A stretch of 64,000 bases of DNA from WTJY01 sp045105475 (GCA_045105475.1 JBGCDP010000027.1:8760-72759); one strand, 5' to 3'; shown: positions 43,473 through 54,473, counted from the first letter of the stretch. Program-made: numbers and translations. The notes: generated by a model not told the origin, from the sequence alone.

Positions 43473-46391
43473 TTACTCAGCATTTAGCACTTCTAATTGA
43501 CGAAGTGTATTTTCTAAATCATCAATTTGTCGGCCGTATTCAGCCCAGTCGCCACGTGATTGCGCTTCCTGAGCCGCTTCAAACTGCGCATTTGCCTGAG
43601 CGATTAGCTCTGCCACAGTGCCGTCTACGACAATTTCAATTGGAACAGCCACTTCTGCTTCACTTACATTTGGATCTTCTGTGATGACAGCGGCCGGGGC
43701 ATTCCGGTCCTCCAAAAGAGCAGTTAGGGCATCATCCAGCGTTTCACGCATAACAACACGCTCACCACTAGCAACGATTACCCGCTTCAACTCTGGCAGC
43801 TGGTTGTTATCAGACTCTAAGTAAATCGGTTCAACATACAAAAAGCTGTCGTTGAGTGGGATTACGATCAAGTTACCCCGGATTACGCTAGACCCGCGCT
43901 GGTCCCACAACGAAAGTTGTGAAGAAATTTCAGGTTCTTGATCGATAAAACTCTCTACCTGAATCGGGCCGACAACCAATGATTGTTTCGGGAATTCGAA
44001 AGAGGCGAGTTGCCCATAGAATTCTGGATCATTGCGGGCTGCAATCCACGCAATCATGTTCTTCTTGCCAGACGGTGTATAAGGTTGAATCAACAGGTAT
44101 TCCGGCTCATCCTCGCCAGGAAGTGTAAACAGCACATAGTACGGTTCCATTTCTTGCGGTGTACCGTAAAAAACTTCCTGTGGGATGTCCCAAAGGTCTT
44201 CTCGGTTAAAGAATACCTGTACATCTTGTACATGATAAGTCTGGAACTTACGCGTCTGAATGTTGAACATATCTTCGGGATAGCGAAGATGCTCTTGCAA
44301 CGTCGTGGGCATGGCTGATGCTGGCTGGAACAAGCCAGGGAAAATGCGCTGATACGCATCGATGATCGGGTCTTCATTGCCACGTACCAAGTAGTAATCT
44401 ACTTCGCCATTATAGGCATCGATCACAACTTTCACGCTGTTGCGAATGTAGTTGATTGATCGGCCGTTTGATAGCTGGGTGGGATCAGAATATGGGAACC
44501 GGTTGCTCGTCGTGTAAGCATCGATCATCCAATACAGCTTGCCATCTGCTAAAACGATGTATGGATCACCATCAAGCGATAAAAATGGTGTGATCTCTTG
44601 AACACGCTCTCTGATGTTTCGATTGTAGAGCACACGTGTGTTAGGGGTAATGTATTGGCTGAATAGAAGATTTGTCTCGCCAAACTCATATGCGAACGCC
44701 AAGCGTCTTAGCGTGTTGTTGAGCGTCACACCACCTGCACCAGAGTAGGTCGTATAGACATTTTCAGGTTCATTCGGATAGCTAAATTCGGGCAAGCCTG
44801 ATCCAACAAACACCACATCGTCAGTTGTTTCACCGAAATAAATCTCAGGTTGGGTAACTTCGATCCCAATGGTGCTTTTAGGAGGCAAGTCGCTGATGAA
44901 AAACTCCGGCCGCCCTTGTTGATTAAAACGATCAACAGGATTCATAACCAAACCATACCCATGGGTAAACTCAAGCTTTTGGTTAACCCATGCGTCTGTT
45001 TCTAACTTGGCTTTATTCAGCTCACGGGCTGCCAGCATCACCTGTCGGGTTTCCCCATCGACCTGATAACGGTCGATGTCTACATTTTGAATTTGATAGT
45101 AAGGACGTAGCTCTTGCAGCTCTTTATATGTGTTGAGCAGTGGGCGATAGTCCCAAAGGCGGATGTTTTTTAAAGCCGCATCGTTGTCATCAAGGTCATT
45201 TTGATTAAGCACACTCACATCACCAAACGGCTTTGAAACAACTTTGTCCAAGCCAAAGCCCATACGTGTGTAGTCGATGTTGTGCTGAATATACGGCCGT
45301 TCGCGAGCTAGCTCATTCGGTACAACAACAAATGATTGGAGTATGCTTGGGTAAATACCACCAACGCCGATAATTGCGATTAGCCATAAGACTCCGGCGT
45401 AGATAACCGGCCTAAATTCGAGTTTATAGAAGTTGTAGAGCAACGCGATCGCCACAACGGCGGCCGCGGCCGCTTGAATATACAGGGCATAGAGCGATGC
45501 ATTGATGTCTGTGTAGCCTGCACCAAAAACAACCCCTCGTTCTGAAAATAAGAGTTCATATCGATTGAGGTTGTAGTTGATTGCTAGAAGCACAAAGAAG
45601 ACGGATCCCAAAATAGCGAGCTGACGTCGCATTGGAACAGGGATGTCGCTCATGGCAAACTGGATCGTTTGACCCTGACGCGGCAGGCTGGGCAACAGCC
45701 TAATCGTGTAAATCACAACTGTACCGATAATGGAAAAAACGGTTAACGGCATCAGCCATCCCTGAATAAATGTGTAAATTGGGAGGGTGAAGACGTAAAA
45801 GCCAATATCATTGCCAAAGATTGGATCAGTTTGCCCAAACGGTACTTGGTTAAAGAAGAGCAGAAACTCTTCCCACATGGTTGATGCGGCCGAAGCCATC
45901 ATAAACGCCAGCAAAAGAGCAACGGCGGTCACCAGGAATTTCCCGGCCGAGGTCGATAATCCGCCTGTGCCGAAATACGGCGTTGCAATCCGTTGCGCAT
46001 TGCGTTGGGCAATACGCCATGAAACGATTAAGAAAACCGCAGCGATGACGAAAAACACCGCAAATGTACCGATAAAGGCGATTAGCTGTGTCGACCAAAC
46101 AGTCCGATAGCCTCTGGCCGTAAACCATAGAAAGTCGGTGTAATATGAAACGGTTTGATTAAGGCCAATAAACAGGCCTAAAATGATCGCAATGACCCAG
46201 AAACGGCGTGTTTGCCATATGGGTGTACCTGAGGATTGTGGCTGATTGTTACCGCCACCATTGCCTCCGTTACCACCGTCCCCATTTCCGTCATCATCCC
46301 CGCCGCTATTTCCGCCGGGATTGCGAGGTTCTTGCCCTTCAAAGGCTCTTCTAAATGCATCTGGAATGTCTGAATAATCTGGTCTGCGCAT
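43473..46391 (-). CDS. UPF0182 family membrane protein
   Basis: This 972-residue membrane protein of the UPF0182 (COG1615) family is common in Actinobacteria and Chloroflexota and of unknown function. A Gly/Asn/Asp-rich cytoplasmic N-terminus (GGNGGNGGGNN) precedes about seven helices up to residue ~345. A large extracytoplasmic region follows, with conserved VVPNELARERPYIQHNI, the IRLWDYRPLLNTYKELQELR stretch, FTHGYGLVMNPV and YPEDMFNIQTRKFQTYHV. An acidic Ala-rich tail contains a coiled-coil-like end (QANAQFEAAQEAQSRGDW). It is divergent from the iorAB-like pair across 270 bases. Confidence 0.95.
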   Translation of the reverse strand: MRRPDYSDIPDAFRRAFEGQEPRNPGGNSGGDDDGNGDGGNGGNGGGNNQPQSSGTPIWQTRRFWVIAIILGLFIGLNQTVSYYTDFLWFTARGYRTVWSTQLIAFIGTFAVFFVIAAVFLIVSWRIAQRNAQRIATPYFGTGGLSTSAGKFLVTAVALLLAFMMASAASTMWEEFLLFFNQVPFGQTDPIFGNDIGFYVFTLPIYTFIQGWLMPLTVFSIIGTVVIYTIRLLPSLPRQGQTIQFAMSDIPVPMRRQLAILGSVFFVLLAINYNLNRYELLFSERGVVFGAGYTDINASLYALYIQAAAAAVVAIALLYNFYKLEFRPVIYAGVLWLIAIIGVGGIYPSILQSFVVVPNELARERPYIQHNIDYTRMGFGLDKVVSKPFGDVSVLNQNDLDDNDAALKNIRLWDYRPLLNTYKELQELRPYYQIQNVDIDRYQVDGETRQVMLAARELNKAKLETDAWVNQKLEFTHGYGLVMNPVDRFNQQGRPEFFISDLPPKSTIGIEVTQPEIYFGETTDDVVFVGSGLPEFSYPNEPENVYTTYSGAGGVTLNNTLRRLAFAYEFGETNLLFSQYITPNTRVLYNRNIRERVQEITPFLSLDGDPYIVLADGKLYWMIDAYTTSNRFPYSDPTQLSNGRSINYIRNSVKVVIDAYNGEVDYYLVRGNEDPIIDAYQRIFPGLFQPASAMPTTLQEHLRYPEDMFNIQTRKFQTYHVQDVQVFFNREDLWDIPQEVFYGTPQEMEPYYVLFTLPGEDEPEYLLIQPYTPSGKKNMIAWIAARNDPEFYGQLASFEFPKQSLVVGPIQVESFIDQEPEISSQLSLWDQRGSSVIRGNLIVIPLNDSFLYVEPIYLESDNNQLPELKRVIVASGERVVMRETLDDALTALLEDRNAPAAVITEDPNVSEAEVAVPIEIVVDGTVAELIAQANAQFEAAQEAQSRGDWAEYGRQIDDLENTLRQLEVLNAE

Positions 46392-46661
46392 AATGGTTAA
46401 ATCTTACTAGGTATAGTTTTGCTTTTTTGGTGTCAGTGTGTCAGGGATTTATAGTAATATCTGCGCTGTTTCGCAACAAATTCTCTGACATTGGTTTATT
46501 TCAGACATTATGATTGGTTCTTATTCACCTTACATAAGAACTTTAAGCCGCTCATGTTTTGATAATTGTTGTTATTTATACTAGCCGCCGTAACTGTATT
46601 ATCACGATATTGATCTGAGCTGTAGGTTTACGACAAATTACTGACCTGTTGAGGAGTGGAA

Positions 46662-47156
46662 ATGAAACTAAATATAAATGGTGTAGAGAAAGAGCTTGAC
46701 GATGCTTATAAGGATGGGCTATTGGTCTGGGCGATTCGAGACGGTTTAGGAATGACCGGTACACGGTATGGCTGTGGAGCTGGTATTTGTGGCTCATGTA
46801 CAGTGCATGTCGATGGGGTCGCAACCCGATCATGCATTACCCCCGTTGAATCTGTTACCAATGCTGACATTCGCACATTAGAAGGATTGGCGGCAGAAGA
46901 TGGCTCTTTACATCCGGTACAACAGGCTTTCCTTGACGAACAGGTTCCACAATGTGCATGGTGCATGAGCGGCCAGATGATGACGGCCGTGGCGTTTCTT
47001 GAAGAAAATACCGCACCGACTCCCGACGAAATCATAGAAGCAATGAAAAATAACTACTGCCGTTGCGGCTGCTACCATCGCATTAAGAGTGCGGTTGCAA
47101 CTGCGGCTGACACAATGCAGGTTGCCAATAGTTTGGCAGATGGAGGTCAAGCATAA
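46662..47156 (+). CDS. Isoquinoline 1-oxidoreductase alpha-like 2Fe-2S subunit
   Basis: This small electron-transfer subunit of a xanthine-oxidase-family molybdenum hydroxylase has 164 residues. The plant-ferredoxin-type cluster is GCGAGICGSCTVHVDG with a further Cys (RSCITP), and the second cluster uses QCAWCMSGQ and NNYCRCGCYHRI. The ATG at 46662 has GAGGAG five bases upstream; a GTG six bases earlier is less likely. The stop overlaps the start of the large subunit (TAATG). It is named after IorA, but the pair could act on aldehydes or other N-heterocycles. Confidence 0.93.
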   Translation: MKLNINGVEKELDDAYKDGLLVWAIRDGLGMTGTRYGCGAGICGSCTVHVDGVATRSCITPVESVTNADIRTLEGLAAEDGSLHPVQQAFLDEQVPQCAWCMSGQMMTAVAFLEENTAPTPDEIIEAMKNNYCRCGCYHRIKSAVATAADTMQVANSLADGGQA

Positions 47157-49372
47157 TGAGTAACCAAGTTGAAGCACCCGATTCACAGGGTAAAAAACGT
47201 CGTTTTCGCGTTACCCGACGCGGATTTTTGATTGGATTAGGAGCGACAGGTGCTGGGTTGGCAGTGGGTGTTGCGGTCGGCCGTAAGCCGTTTTATCGCT
47301 TTATGGCGGGTGTTTTAAACACTGGCGCACCTCCAGGTGGACTAAGTAGCGAACCGCTGGCGTGGTTTGAAGTCATGCCTGATAACAGCATTAAAGTCTT
47401 CGTGTCTAAATCAGAAATGGGGCAAGGGATTCATACTGCCATTGGTCAAATTGCGGCCGAAGAGCTGGATATTGAGTGGGAGGCGATTCAGGTTGTTCAA
47501 GGTGGAACTACCCTTGGCCCAGCCGACAGTGCCGGAACAGGTGCCAGCAACTCAGTTATGTCCACTTATGAGCCAGCTCGTATGGCGGCCGCTACCCTGC
47601 GCCAAATGTTGCTGGTTGAAGGGGCTGTTAAGTTAGGCACATCTGTTGATCAAGTTGAATCTAATTTAGGTACCGTGCGCCTCATCTCAAACCCTGACCA
47701 ATCATTGACCTATGGCGAAGTCGTCGATGGTGTAACGGAGTGGCCAGAATTTGATGGGGAAATAAACCTCAAACCTCGATCTGAATACAAATTTATTGGC
47801 CAGTCACTTCCTAGAGTTGACCTTGAAGCGAAAATTCGTGGTGATGCGGTTTATGGGTATGACGCTCGGCTTGAAAACATGCTCTATGGGGCAGTTGAAC
47901 ATGCCCCAACGATTGAAGGGAAAATGGTTTCAGCCACACCAGGTGATGCTGAGAGCAAACCGGGTGTTGTAAAAGTTGTTATCGATGTTGAGAAAGGATT
48001 TGCTGGGGTAGTCGCAAAAACTCGCCAGCAGGCGCAAGCCGCTTTAAGTTCGCTCGAAATAGAGTGGGACAATGGCAAGCTCTGGAATCAAGATGAAATT
48101 GATGCGCTAATGGATGTAAGTGATGGCGCTGGAACGATGATTCAGCTCGAAGGCAGCCGTTCAGCCGTGGGTGATAGCCCAACGCTGTCGGCCGATTATG
48201 CGACTCCGTTCGCGATCCATGCTCATTTAGAGCCACAAGCGACATTGGCTGATGTCAAAAATGGCAAGGCTGTAATTTATGCCTCGACCCAAATGCCAGC
48301 TTCTGTCCGATCTGATGTCGCTGAAGTGATCGGGCTTGACGAAGAGATGGTTGAGGTCACACCGACTTATTTAGGTGGTGGCTTTGGCCGTAAATTGGGC
48401 AGTGGTGCCGCTACAGAAGCGGCAATCTTAGCGATGGCGGTTCAGCAGCCGGTGCATGTTGGCTGGACACGGCCTCAGGATATGCGCGACGGATATTTCC
48501 GCCCGCCAACCCGAAGCCGGTTAAGTGCCAAACTTGAAAACGGGAAAATTACGGCCGTTAACCACAACCATTCAAGTGGTGAAGTTGCGTTTCCATTCTT
48601 TCCCGCCTTCTTGAAGACTGTATTTGGGACTGATTTTGGTGCTTGGCGTGGTGCATTCAATATCTACGGAAATATCGAGAACCGCCGATTAAACACCCAT
48701 CTTGCACCATTGCCAGTGTCCACAGGCTGGTGGCGCTCATTGGGGCTTTTAGCCAACGTATTTGCGAATGAAAGCTTTATGGATGAGATGGCTCATGCGG
48801 CTGGGGCTGACCCACTTCAGTTTAGACTTGATCATTTAAGTGATGCTGAACTGGATTCCCGTTTTAGAGTCGCTTTAGAAACTGTTGCTGAAAAAGCCGA
48901 TTACGGTGCTGAACTACCTGCTGGGCACGCTCTTGGTGTGGCTTGTAGCGTTGACGTTGATACGGTTGTGGCGATGATCGCTGAGGTTTCAGTTGACGAT
49001 GCCGGTGTGATTACGGTCCACCGAGTCGTGCAGGCGGTTGACCCAGGCTTGCTGATTAACCCTGATGGGGCGTTGGCTCAAACAGAAGGCAACATTGTGA
49101 TGGGATTAAGCTCAACATTGATTGAAGAAATGACTGTCACAAATGGGGTTGTTCGGCCGCGTAACTTTGATGGGTATCCATTGCTCACGATTGACCGTAC
49201 CCCAGACATTCAGGTGACGTTTATCGAGTCAGACGGGGTTCCTCGCGGTATGGGCGAGCCACCGCTAGGCCCAGTGGCTGCAGCCGTAGGCAATGGGGTG
49301 TTTAACGCCACCGGCGGCCGTTTACGCCAGATCCCGATGACGCCAGAACGTGTTTTGGCTGCGATCGGCTAA
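47156..49372 (+). CDS. Isoquinoline 1-oxidoreductase beta-like molybdopterin subunit
   Basis: This is the catalytic molybdopterin-binding subunit, 738 residues. A Tat signal is visible (RVTRRGFLIGLGATGAGLAVG), so the folded heterodimer is probably exported. SKSEMGQGIHTAIGQIAAEEL, PTYLGGGFGRKLG and GMGEPPLGPVAAAVGNGVF are cofactor-site motifs; the last contains the conserved GEPP glutamate. The single-chain IorB/CoxL-like layout without a separate FAD subunit fits the IorAB group, which usually donates electrons to a membrane cytochrome. No such cytochrome gene is adjacent. The substrate is unknown. Confidence 0.93.
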   Translation: MSNQVEAPDSQGKKRRFRVTRRGFLIGLGATGAGLAVGVAVGRKPFYRFMAGVLNTGAPPGGLSSEPLAWFEVMPDNSIKVFVSKSEMGQGIHTAIGQIAAEELDIEWEAIQVVQGGTTLGPADSAGTGASNSVMSTYEPARMAAATLRQMLLVEGAVKLGTSVDQVESNLGTVRLISNPDQSLTYGEVVDGVTEWPEFDGEINLKPRSEYKFIGQSLPRVDLEAKIRGDAVYGYDARLENMLYGAVEHAPTIEGKMVSATPGDAESKPGVVKVVIDVEKGFAGVVAKTRQQAQAALSSLEIEWDNGKLWNQDEIDALMDVSDGAGTMIQLEGSRSAVGDSPTLSADYATPFAIHAHLEPQATLADVKNGKAVIYASTQMPASVRSDVAEVIGLDEEMVEVTPTYLGGGFGRKLGSGAATEAAILAMAVQQPVHVGWTRPQDMRDGYFRPPTRSRLSAKLENGKITAVNHNHSSGEVAFPFFPAFLKTVFGTDFGAWRGAFNIYGNIENRRLNTHLAPLPVSTGWWRSLGLLANVFANESFMDEMAHAAGADPLQFRLDHLSDAELDSRFRVALETVAEKADYGAELPAGHALGVACSVDVDTVVAMIAEVSVDDAGVITVHRVVQAVDPGLLINPDGALAQTEGNIVMGLSSTLIEEMTVTNGVVRPRNFDGYPLLTIDRTPDIQVTFIESDGVPRGMGEPPLGPVAAAVGNGVFNATGGRLRQIPMTPERVLAAIG

Positions 49373-49386
49373 AGATCAACAAAGTA

Positions 49387-49424
49387 GAGTGTGTCCTTTA
49401 TTGACCATCAAGAAGGACACACTC
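49387..49424. terminator. Terminator between the IorB-like and DUF2298 genes
   Basis: GAGTGTGTCCTT (49387-49398) and AAGGACACACTC (49413-49424) form a perfect 12-bp stem with a 14-nt loop between two convergent genes. The plus-strand side ends in CCCTTAATTT, a weak T-run. Confidence 0.75.
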
Positions 49425-49428
49425 TCCC

Positions 49429-52400
49429 TTAATTTACTCCGATCGACTTAATGACCTGGTAGACTCGGGTTGAGTCATTTTCATAAACAATAATAAGCCG
49501 TCCATCCGCGACCAATTGGTCAAACAAAGTGCGATGCCCGTCCCCGTAGTAGACCCTCTCTAGCTCACCTGCATAAATAAAACTCACATCGTATTTATCA
49601 ATAACCAGTGATATTTCCTGTGTGTCAGGTGTTGTGTACAGCCGATTGACATCCTGAATTCGACGTGAAACCACATCCCCCGGAAAGGTAGGCCGCTGCT
49701 GCTGTTGATGCCAATCCCAGCCGATAATCGACGGTAGGCCGGTATACATCGCGACTCGATTGCCAACTGAGCGGTACGGGTTGCTGCTATGGGCTTCAAC
49801 AATGACGGGCGATCCGGTGATGTTGCGCTGCATCCACTTGAGAGCTTCGTAATCCCCTTGCAGGCGAATGTCTTGACCGTTTTCGTTATAGGTAACGTAT
49901 TCCATGAAATCCATGCCATCAAGCGTTAACGATGCCTCATCTTTCTGCGGCCGGACTTCCCATTTGCCACGTGTGGCTAAAACTGGGTAGAGCGACGCTA
50001 AGAAGACTAAAACTCCGAAACTGACCCGCCAGCCAATTGCGGCCGTTCTGTGCCACTGCCCTCTGATTTTTGCCAGAATAACCGGTAAGGCTGCACCTGA
50101 AACAATCGCCAGCATCAGCCAAGACTGCATGTAAAACTTGAATACCGTGTTCATTCGGCCGATGTCGCCGTCAAGAACAAGAATTTCGACGAATAGCGTA
50201 AGACCAAATGCGGCTGAGATTAAAACATTGATCGTGCGTTTAACCGGCGAGATGTCCGGCCGTAATCCCATTAGCCCTGCAATTAAAATCATCATGAGAG
50301 CCAGCGGCGCGACTTCATAGCTATTGAGCATAAAGCGGATGAGCATGAGGAACAAAAAGCCGCCAAACGCCATCCCCATAATTTTTTGAATCGATAGACC
50401 GCTTCCTAGATTTTGTTCTTCGTTCCAATCTAGGAAGTCTATGAAGAGCCAAGTCAGCGTGACCAGTAAGAATAGTCCGTAAATGGTCAAATAGTCTTGG
50501 AGAGAAGTTGTTGCTCCTTCCCATAATTTAATTGTGCCGTAGGCTGTGCCAAAGTTTGCCCAAAACGGTTCAAACAGGAGGCGTGACCCTAGAAATAGGG
50601 CGATGGCACTCATCCCGATGCGACTGAGCGTGGTGAGTTTGAAACCGTATTGCTGTAATGCGACCCATGTTAGCGCCAAGATTCCCACGACCAACTGCAC
50701 CGGATAATCCCAACTGTTGGTCGGGTAGAGTACGCCAATGGCGAGTGCTCCAGTGAACCATTGGAGCGGTGTGAGCCGATTACGGCCGGATAAAATGAGC
50801 GATACCGCCCAAGCTAAAGCCAAGAGGGATAGCGGTAGGGCGATCATATGAGCGTGCAAGTCACCGTATAAAAAGGTGAAGAATGGGAATTCTGTGATTG
50901 GGGCAACTTCCCCTTCAGGAGCACCGATGGCCCGAGAAGCAGCCCAGAACCATTCGCTAGGATCTACTGGAGCAGGTTCATCCGATCCGATGCGTGACAA
51001 GGCACCGCTTGCGATGCGGCGCAGCCAAGAGGCTTCAATATCGGCATTGCTGGCTCGGTCCCACGATAAAAATAGCACATTGAGCTGATGCAGGTTGCCT
51101 AACAGTAGCGTGGCGATCATCGCTGATAATCCACCCCAGATCATTGTTTTTTCACGCTGCTCCGGCCGTTGGGCTGGCAATATCCCGCGCTCGTTTGCTA
51201 AGCGATGGGTGAGTGCCGACCCAATCGAAAAGGCACCCAAACCTGTAAAACTAAACAGCATGGGTAAGATTAAGTTGTATGCCACAGTTGGCACAATGCC
51301 TAAAAGGAGCGTGGGGACACCGGCAAAGACAAAGCCGTAATAGTAATAGTTGATGTATGCGCCCGCATGCCATGGATCGTATGGAGGGAAGGTCGATGAT
51401 TTGAGCACGGCCGTGAAGTAAGAAACATCCATCGGCTTTTCACCACCATAGTACAGGTGCCAGACTTCAGGGTTGCCAAACCGAATCAAGAGCATGAGGA
51501 TGAAGAGCATGACGCCCAATGTTTCAGTAAAGAAGATCAGGTTTCGCTGGCGTTTTAAGAAGTCGCGAATGGCACCTTTGCTGCGCCATTCGATGTAAAA
51601 CGCCGCGGCAAATACGAATAGTGTGGCGATAAATAGGGACCCACGGCCAAACGGAATGAGCCCCATGCTGGCACTTAGCCAAGCGATCCATGAAATGAGC
51701 AGCATGCCAAAGACTTTTGAAATCGCATAGCCACGATCAGGCAGGCCACTAAAAATGCGGTAGCAGAGCGGGTAAGTGAGACGGCCGATGATGATGACGA
51801 GGAGCCACCATACGACAGCCGCAAGGGCATCATTGTTTGAGAGCAGACCGTCAATGGCGAAACGCTCACGAAATGAGCCACCGCTTTGCTGACGAGCAAA
51901 CTGGTCACTTGTCAGGGTTAATCCATTGGGGGAATTGGCTGCCTGATCAGGATTTTGGTAGAAGGCTTGTGACATGTCTACTTCGTTTAGAACGGCCCGC
52001 ACGTCGCTGCCGTCATAGTCGGCCGTCTTTTTGAAAACCCAAACAGGCGGGTGCTCGTAGACGCTAAATGATTCTTCTACTGCAAGCAGTCCTGGTATTT
52101 CCCAGGTGGGAACAGGCTCACTTCCAAGCCCAATTCGCCCGGTAATATCACTGATATAAAGCGGCCCAAAGCGAATGTTGCCTGTAAACGTTTCTACAAG
52201 CTCGTAGCCTAGATCACCTTCAAACAGATTTTGATAATAGTGGCCCATCAACGGGTAGGTCACTTCCATGCGTGGCACAGTCCACATGGCCCGTTGACTG
52301 CTGATAATGACGTAGTCGGCATCGTTGAGCCATACGACCAGTTCGTCCCGCTTCTGATCACTGTCCGGATGAAATGTCGACATTTGTCCAGTTGGCGATT

Positions 52401-54444
52401 CATAGTAATACTGTGAAAACGGATCACGGCCGCCAAAACGCTGCGGTAGAGGGTCGTCCCAATGTTCGCTGGTCAAAATGCTTGTGCGCATCGAAATGCC
52501 CGTATTGGCAATCGTCGAAAGGCGTACTTCGTATAAATTGTTAGCGTTTAACTCTACCTGAGGGATGGGAACTTCAATGACATTGTTGTATAGATCAGCT
52601 CCTAGAGTAGCTGCCCCTTGACCAATTTCTACACCGTTGGTTAGGTCAAAAAGCGTCAGTTCAAGCTGCGCCTCGTCACCCGGAAAGCCGCTGACATAGT
52701 TAAATCGAATTTGGTTGGCAATGACAGTTTCACCTGGCTGGAATGAAAAAGGGGTTTCTGTCCCATCTGGATTGACTGTAATCTCCCGAATCGGAATTTG
52801 ATACAGCGGCTTGCCAGATGGGGTGCTGGCATCTAAAACGAGTGTCGCGGCCGTTGGAATGTTGTCATAAGCCCATTGGGTCGCCTGTACCCGAGTAATC
52901 GGTTTGGTGTAGACGCGGCTAAAAGCGAATGACCAGATGAAGCTACCCAAGATAGTGGCAACGGCGACGACGACGACGGTTGGACGTAATAGCTCAATGG
53001 TCAAAGTCCGAAGTCGAGCTGTGGTTGATAAGCCACCTGATCCCAATTCTTTTATGCGTGCCAGCGTACCTTTGAGTAAAAAGCTAACGTTTAACTCTTC
53101 CCATAACGTGATAATTAGCCAGCCCGCCATGATTGCCAAAATCGGATAGATGGGCAAAAAATAGCGCATGATTTTGGTGAACTGGGTACCGGTATACAGA
53201 AAGTAAAGTGCGATCCATGAGACGGGCAAAAGGTGTGATAACCAGTTGTTCCGGCCGTTTAAGATGCGCCAGAGAGCCAGCCCAAACCCTGCAAAGGCTA
53301 AGAAGCCCGCGATTGGCCCCATCCCCCACAACGCAATATTGATGAATGGATGAACCAAATCCGGCCGACCCATCCACTGCAAAACAGGGGGGAATGTTGA
53401 GTCTGATGCATGCAGGCGTAAAATCTCTTCGATGTCGCCTGACCAAGTTGGATTAAAGCCTGCCAGCACTTGAAGTTGATGTGATAGCGTGCCAACTTCA
53501 TGTCCTTTTTGTTCTGCAATGACGCTGTCCGCAAACGCATATGGCATAGCGACTCGAAAAACGGTAAAGGTCATAAATCCTGATAAAATAAGACCTACGA
53601 TCACGACCACTCTGGCGCGAATCGAGTCGCGACTGCGCAACCAGTGCCAGAACTCATTGCTGTTGGTTTCACCATCGACATCGCTGCTGCGATAGGTGCG
53701 TATGAGCCAAACGGTAGCCGCAACGACTGTCATTACCGCCATAATGCCGACATTGACACGTGAAGCGGCGGCTAAACCCAGCCATATGCCAAACAGAATC
53801 CAATCGATCCAGCTGCGGCCGTTTTCGGCAATGAGCACCGCCGCATAAAAAGCCAGAGTGATAAAAAAGACGGACCAATTGTCACTGGTGTAAAAGTGTG
53901 ACTGCTGAATGGCCATAGCGGCCGTAGCCATGAAAAAGGCACCAAGCAGCCCTATTCGGCGGCCGTATAGGCGAGCACCAATTAGGAAAGTGAGCAGCAC
54001 TGTAAATACGTCTAGTCCGGCGGATAGCATCCGGCCGACGATATGGACCCCTTCATATGTGGTGAGATCGTGCAGGCAAAACGGCCCCGTCGCTGCTGCT
54101 GGGCAGATGGCTAAGCGGAGTGGTTCAAGTGCTCGAGCCACGAAGAACGTAGCTGTCATCGGGAAATTGCCGTAGACGTAAAAAACGTCACGCAGGTTAT
54201 ATACGTTTAACGGTGACTCTGAGGTTTTTAAATATTGGCTAAAACTGTCTGGGGCTGAGATATTGGCTGTGAGATCGGTTAAAAAGCGTTCATCCGGATG
54301 TAGGTGGGTATAGTCGTCCCAACCAATACCGATAAAGCGTAAATAGCCAGCTAAAAGCAGAATAAGTAGTAGCAAAAGTACCATAATCTGGCGCTGTGTT
54401 TTTTTGTTTTGTAGGTTTCTTTGGGCGGTTTCAATGAGTGCCAT
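49429..54444 (-). CDS. Giant GT39-like/DUF2298 (Chlor_Arch_YYY) membrane protein, copy 1
   Basis: This 1,671-residue polytopic membrane protein joins two units. The N-terminal half resembles lipid-linked-sugar glycosyltransferases of the PMT/GT39 type, with DDYTHLHPDERFL after the first helix, where the acidic pair is the expected catalytic site. A beta-rich extracytoplasmic insert of about 300 residues follows (FGGRDPFSQYYYESPTGQM). The C-terminal half is the DUF2298 domain, with GGEKPMDVSYFTAVLKSS, FPPYDPWHAGAYINYYYYGF and FPFFTFLYGDLHAHM. It ends with a soluble stretch, EAHSSNPYRSVGNRVAMYTG. It lies 29 bases downstream of its paralogue. Protein or surface glycosylation is plausible but unproven. 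Confidence 0.92.
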   Translation of the reverse strand: MALIETAQRNLQNKKTQRQIMVLLLLLILLLAGYLRFIGIGWDDYTHLHPDERFLTDLTANISAPDSFSQYLKTSESPLNVYNLRDVFYVYGNFPMTATFFVARALEPLRLAICPAAATGPFCLHDLTTYEGVHIVGRMLSAGLDVFTVLLTFLIGARLYGRRIGLLGAFFMATAAMAIQQSHFYTSDNWSVFFITLAFYAAVLIAENGRSWIDWILFGIWLGLAAASRVNVGIMAVMTVVAATVWLIRTYRSSDVDGETNSNEFWHWLRSRDSIRARVVVIVGLILSGFMTFTVFRVAMPYAFADSVIAEQKGHEVGTLSHQLQVLAGFNPTWSGDIEEILRLHASDSTFPPVLQWMGRPDLVHPFINIALWGMGPIAGFLAFAGFGLALWRILNGRNNWLSHLLPVSWIALYFLYTGTQFTKIMRYFLPIYPILAIMAGWLIITLWEELNVSFLLKGTLARIKELGSGGLSTTARLRTLTIELLRPTVVVVAVATILGSFIWSFAFSRVYTKPITRVQATQWAYDNIPTAATLVLDASTPSGKPLYQIPIREITVNPDGTETPFSFQPGETVIANQIRFNYVSGFPGDEAQLELTLFDLTNGVEIGQGAATLGADLYNNVIEVPIPQVELNANNLYEVRLSTIANTGISMRTSILTSEHWDDPLPQRFGGRDPFSQYYYESPTGQMSTFHPDSDQKRDELVVWLNDADYVIISSQRAMWTVPRMEVTYPLMGHYYQNLFEGDLGYELVETFTGNIRFGPLYISDITGRIGLGSEPVPTWEIPGLLAVEESFSVYEHPPVWVFKKTADYDGSDVRAVLNEVDMSQAFYQNPDQAANSPNGLTLTSDQFARQQSGGSFRERFAIDGLLSNNDALAAVVWWLLVIIIGRLTYPLCYRIFSGLPDRGYAISKVFGMLLISWIAWLSASMGLIPFGRGSLFIATLFVFAAAFYIEWRSKGAIRDFLKRQRNLIFFTETLGVMLFILMLLIRFGNPEVWHLYYGGEKPMDVSYFTAVLKSSTFPPYDPWHAGAYINYYYYGFVFAGVPTLLLGIVPTVAYNLILPMLFSFTGLGAFSIGSALTHRLANERGILPAQRPEQREKTMIWGGLSAMIATLLLGNLHQLNVLFLSWDRASNADIEASWLRRIASGALSRIGSDEPAPVDPSEWFWAASRAIGAPEGEVAPITEFPFFTFLYGDLHAHMIALPLSLLALAWAVSLILSGRNRLTPLQWFTGALAIGVLYPTNSWDYPVQLVVGILALTWVALQQYGFKLTTLSRIGMSAIALFLGSRLLFEPFWANFGTAYGTIKLWEGATTSLQDYLTIYGLFLLVTLTWLFIDFLDWNEEQNLGSGLSIQKIMGMAFGGFLFLMLIRFMLNSYEVAPLALMMILIAGLMGLRPDISPVKRTINVLISAAFGLTLFVEILVLDGDIGRMNTVFKFYMQSWLMLAIVSGAALPVILAKIRGQWHRTAAIGWRVSFGVLVFLASLYPVLATRGKWEVRPQKDEASLTLDGMDFMEYVTYNENGQDIRLQGDYEALKWMQRNITGSPVIVEAHSSNPYRSVGNRVAMYTGLPSIIGWDWHQQQQRPTFPGDVVSRRIQDVNRLYTTPDTQEISLVIDKYDVSFIYAGELERVYYGDGHRTLFDQLVADGRLIIVYENDSTRVYQVIKSIGVN

Positions 54445-54473
54445 AGGGTGGTGGAGAGGCAGCCTAGCCTAGG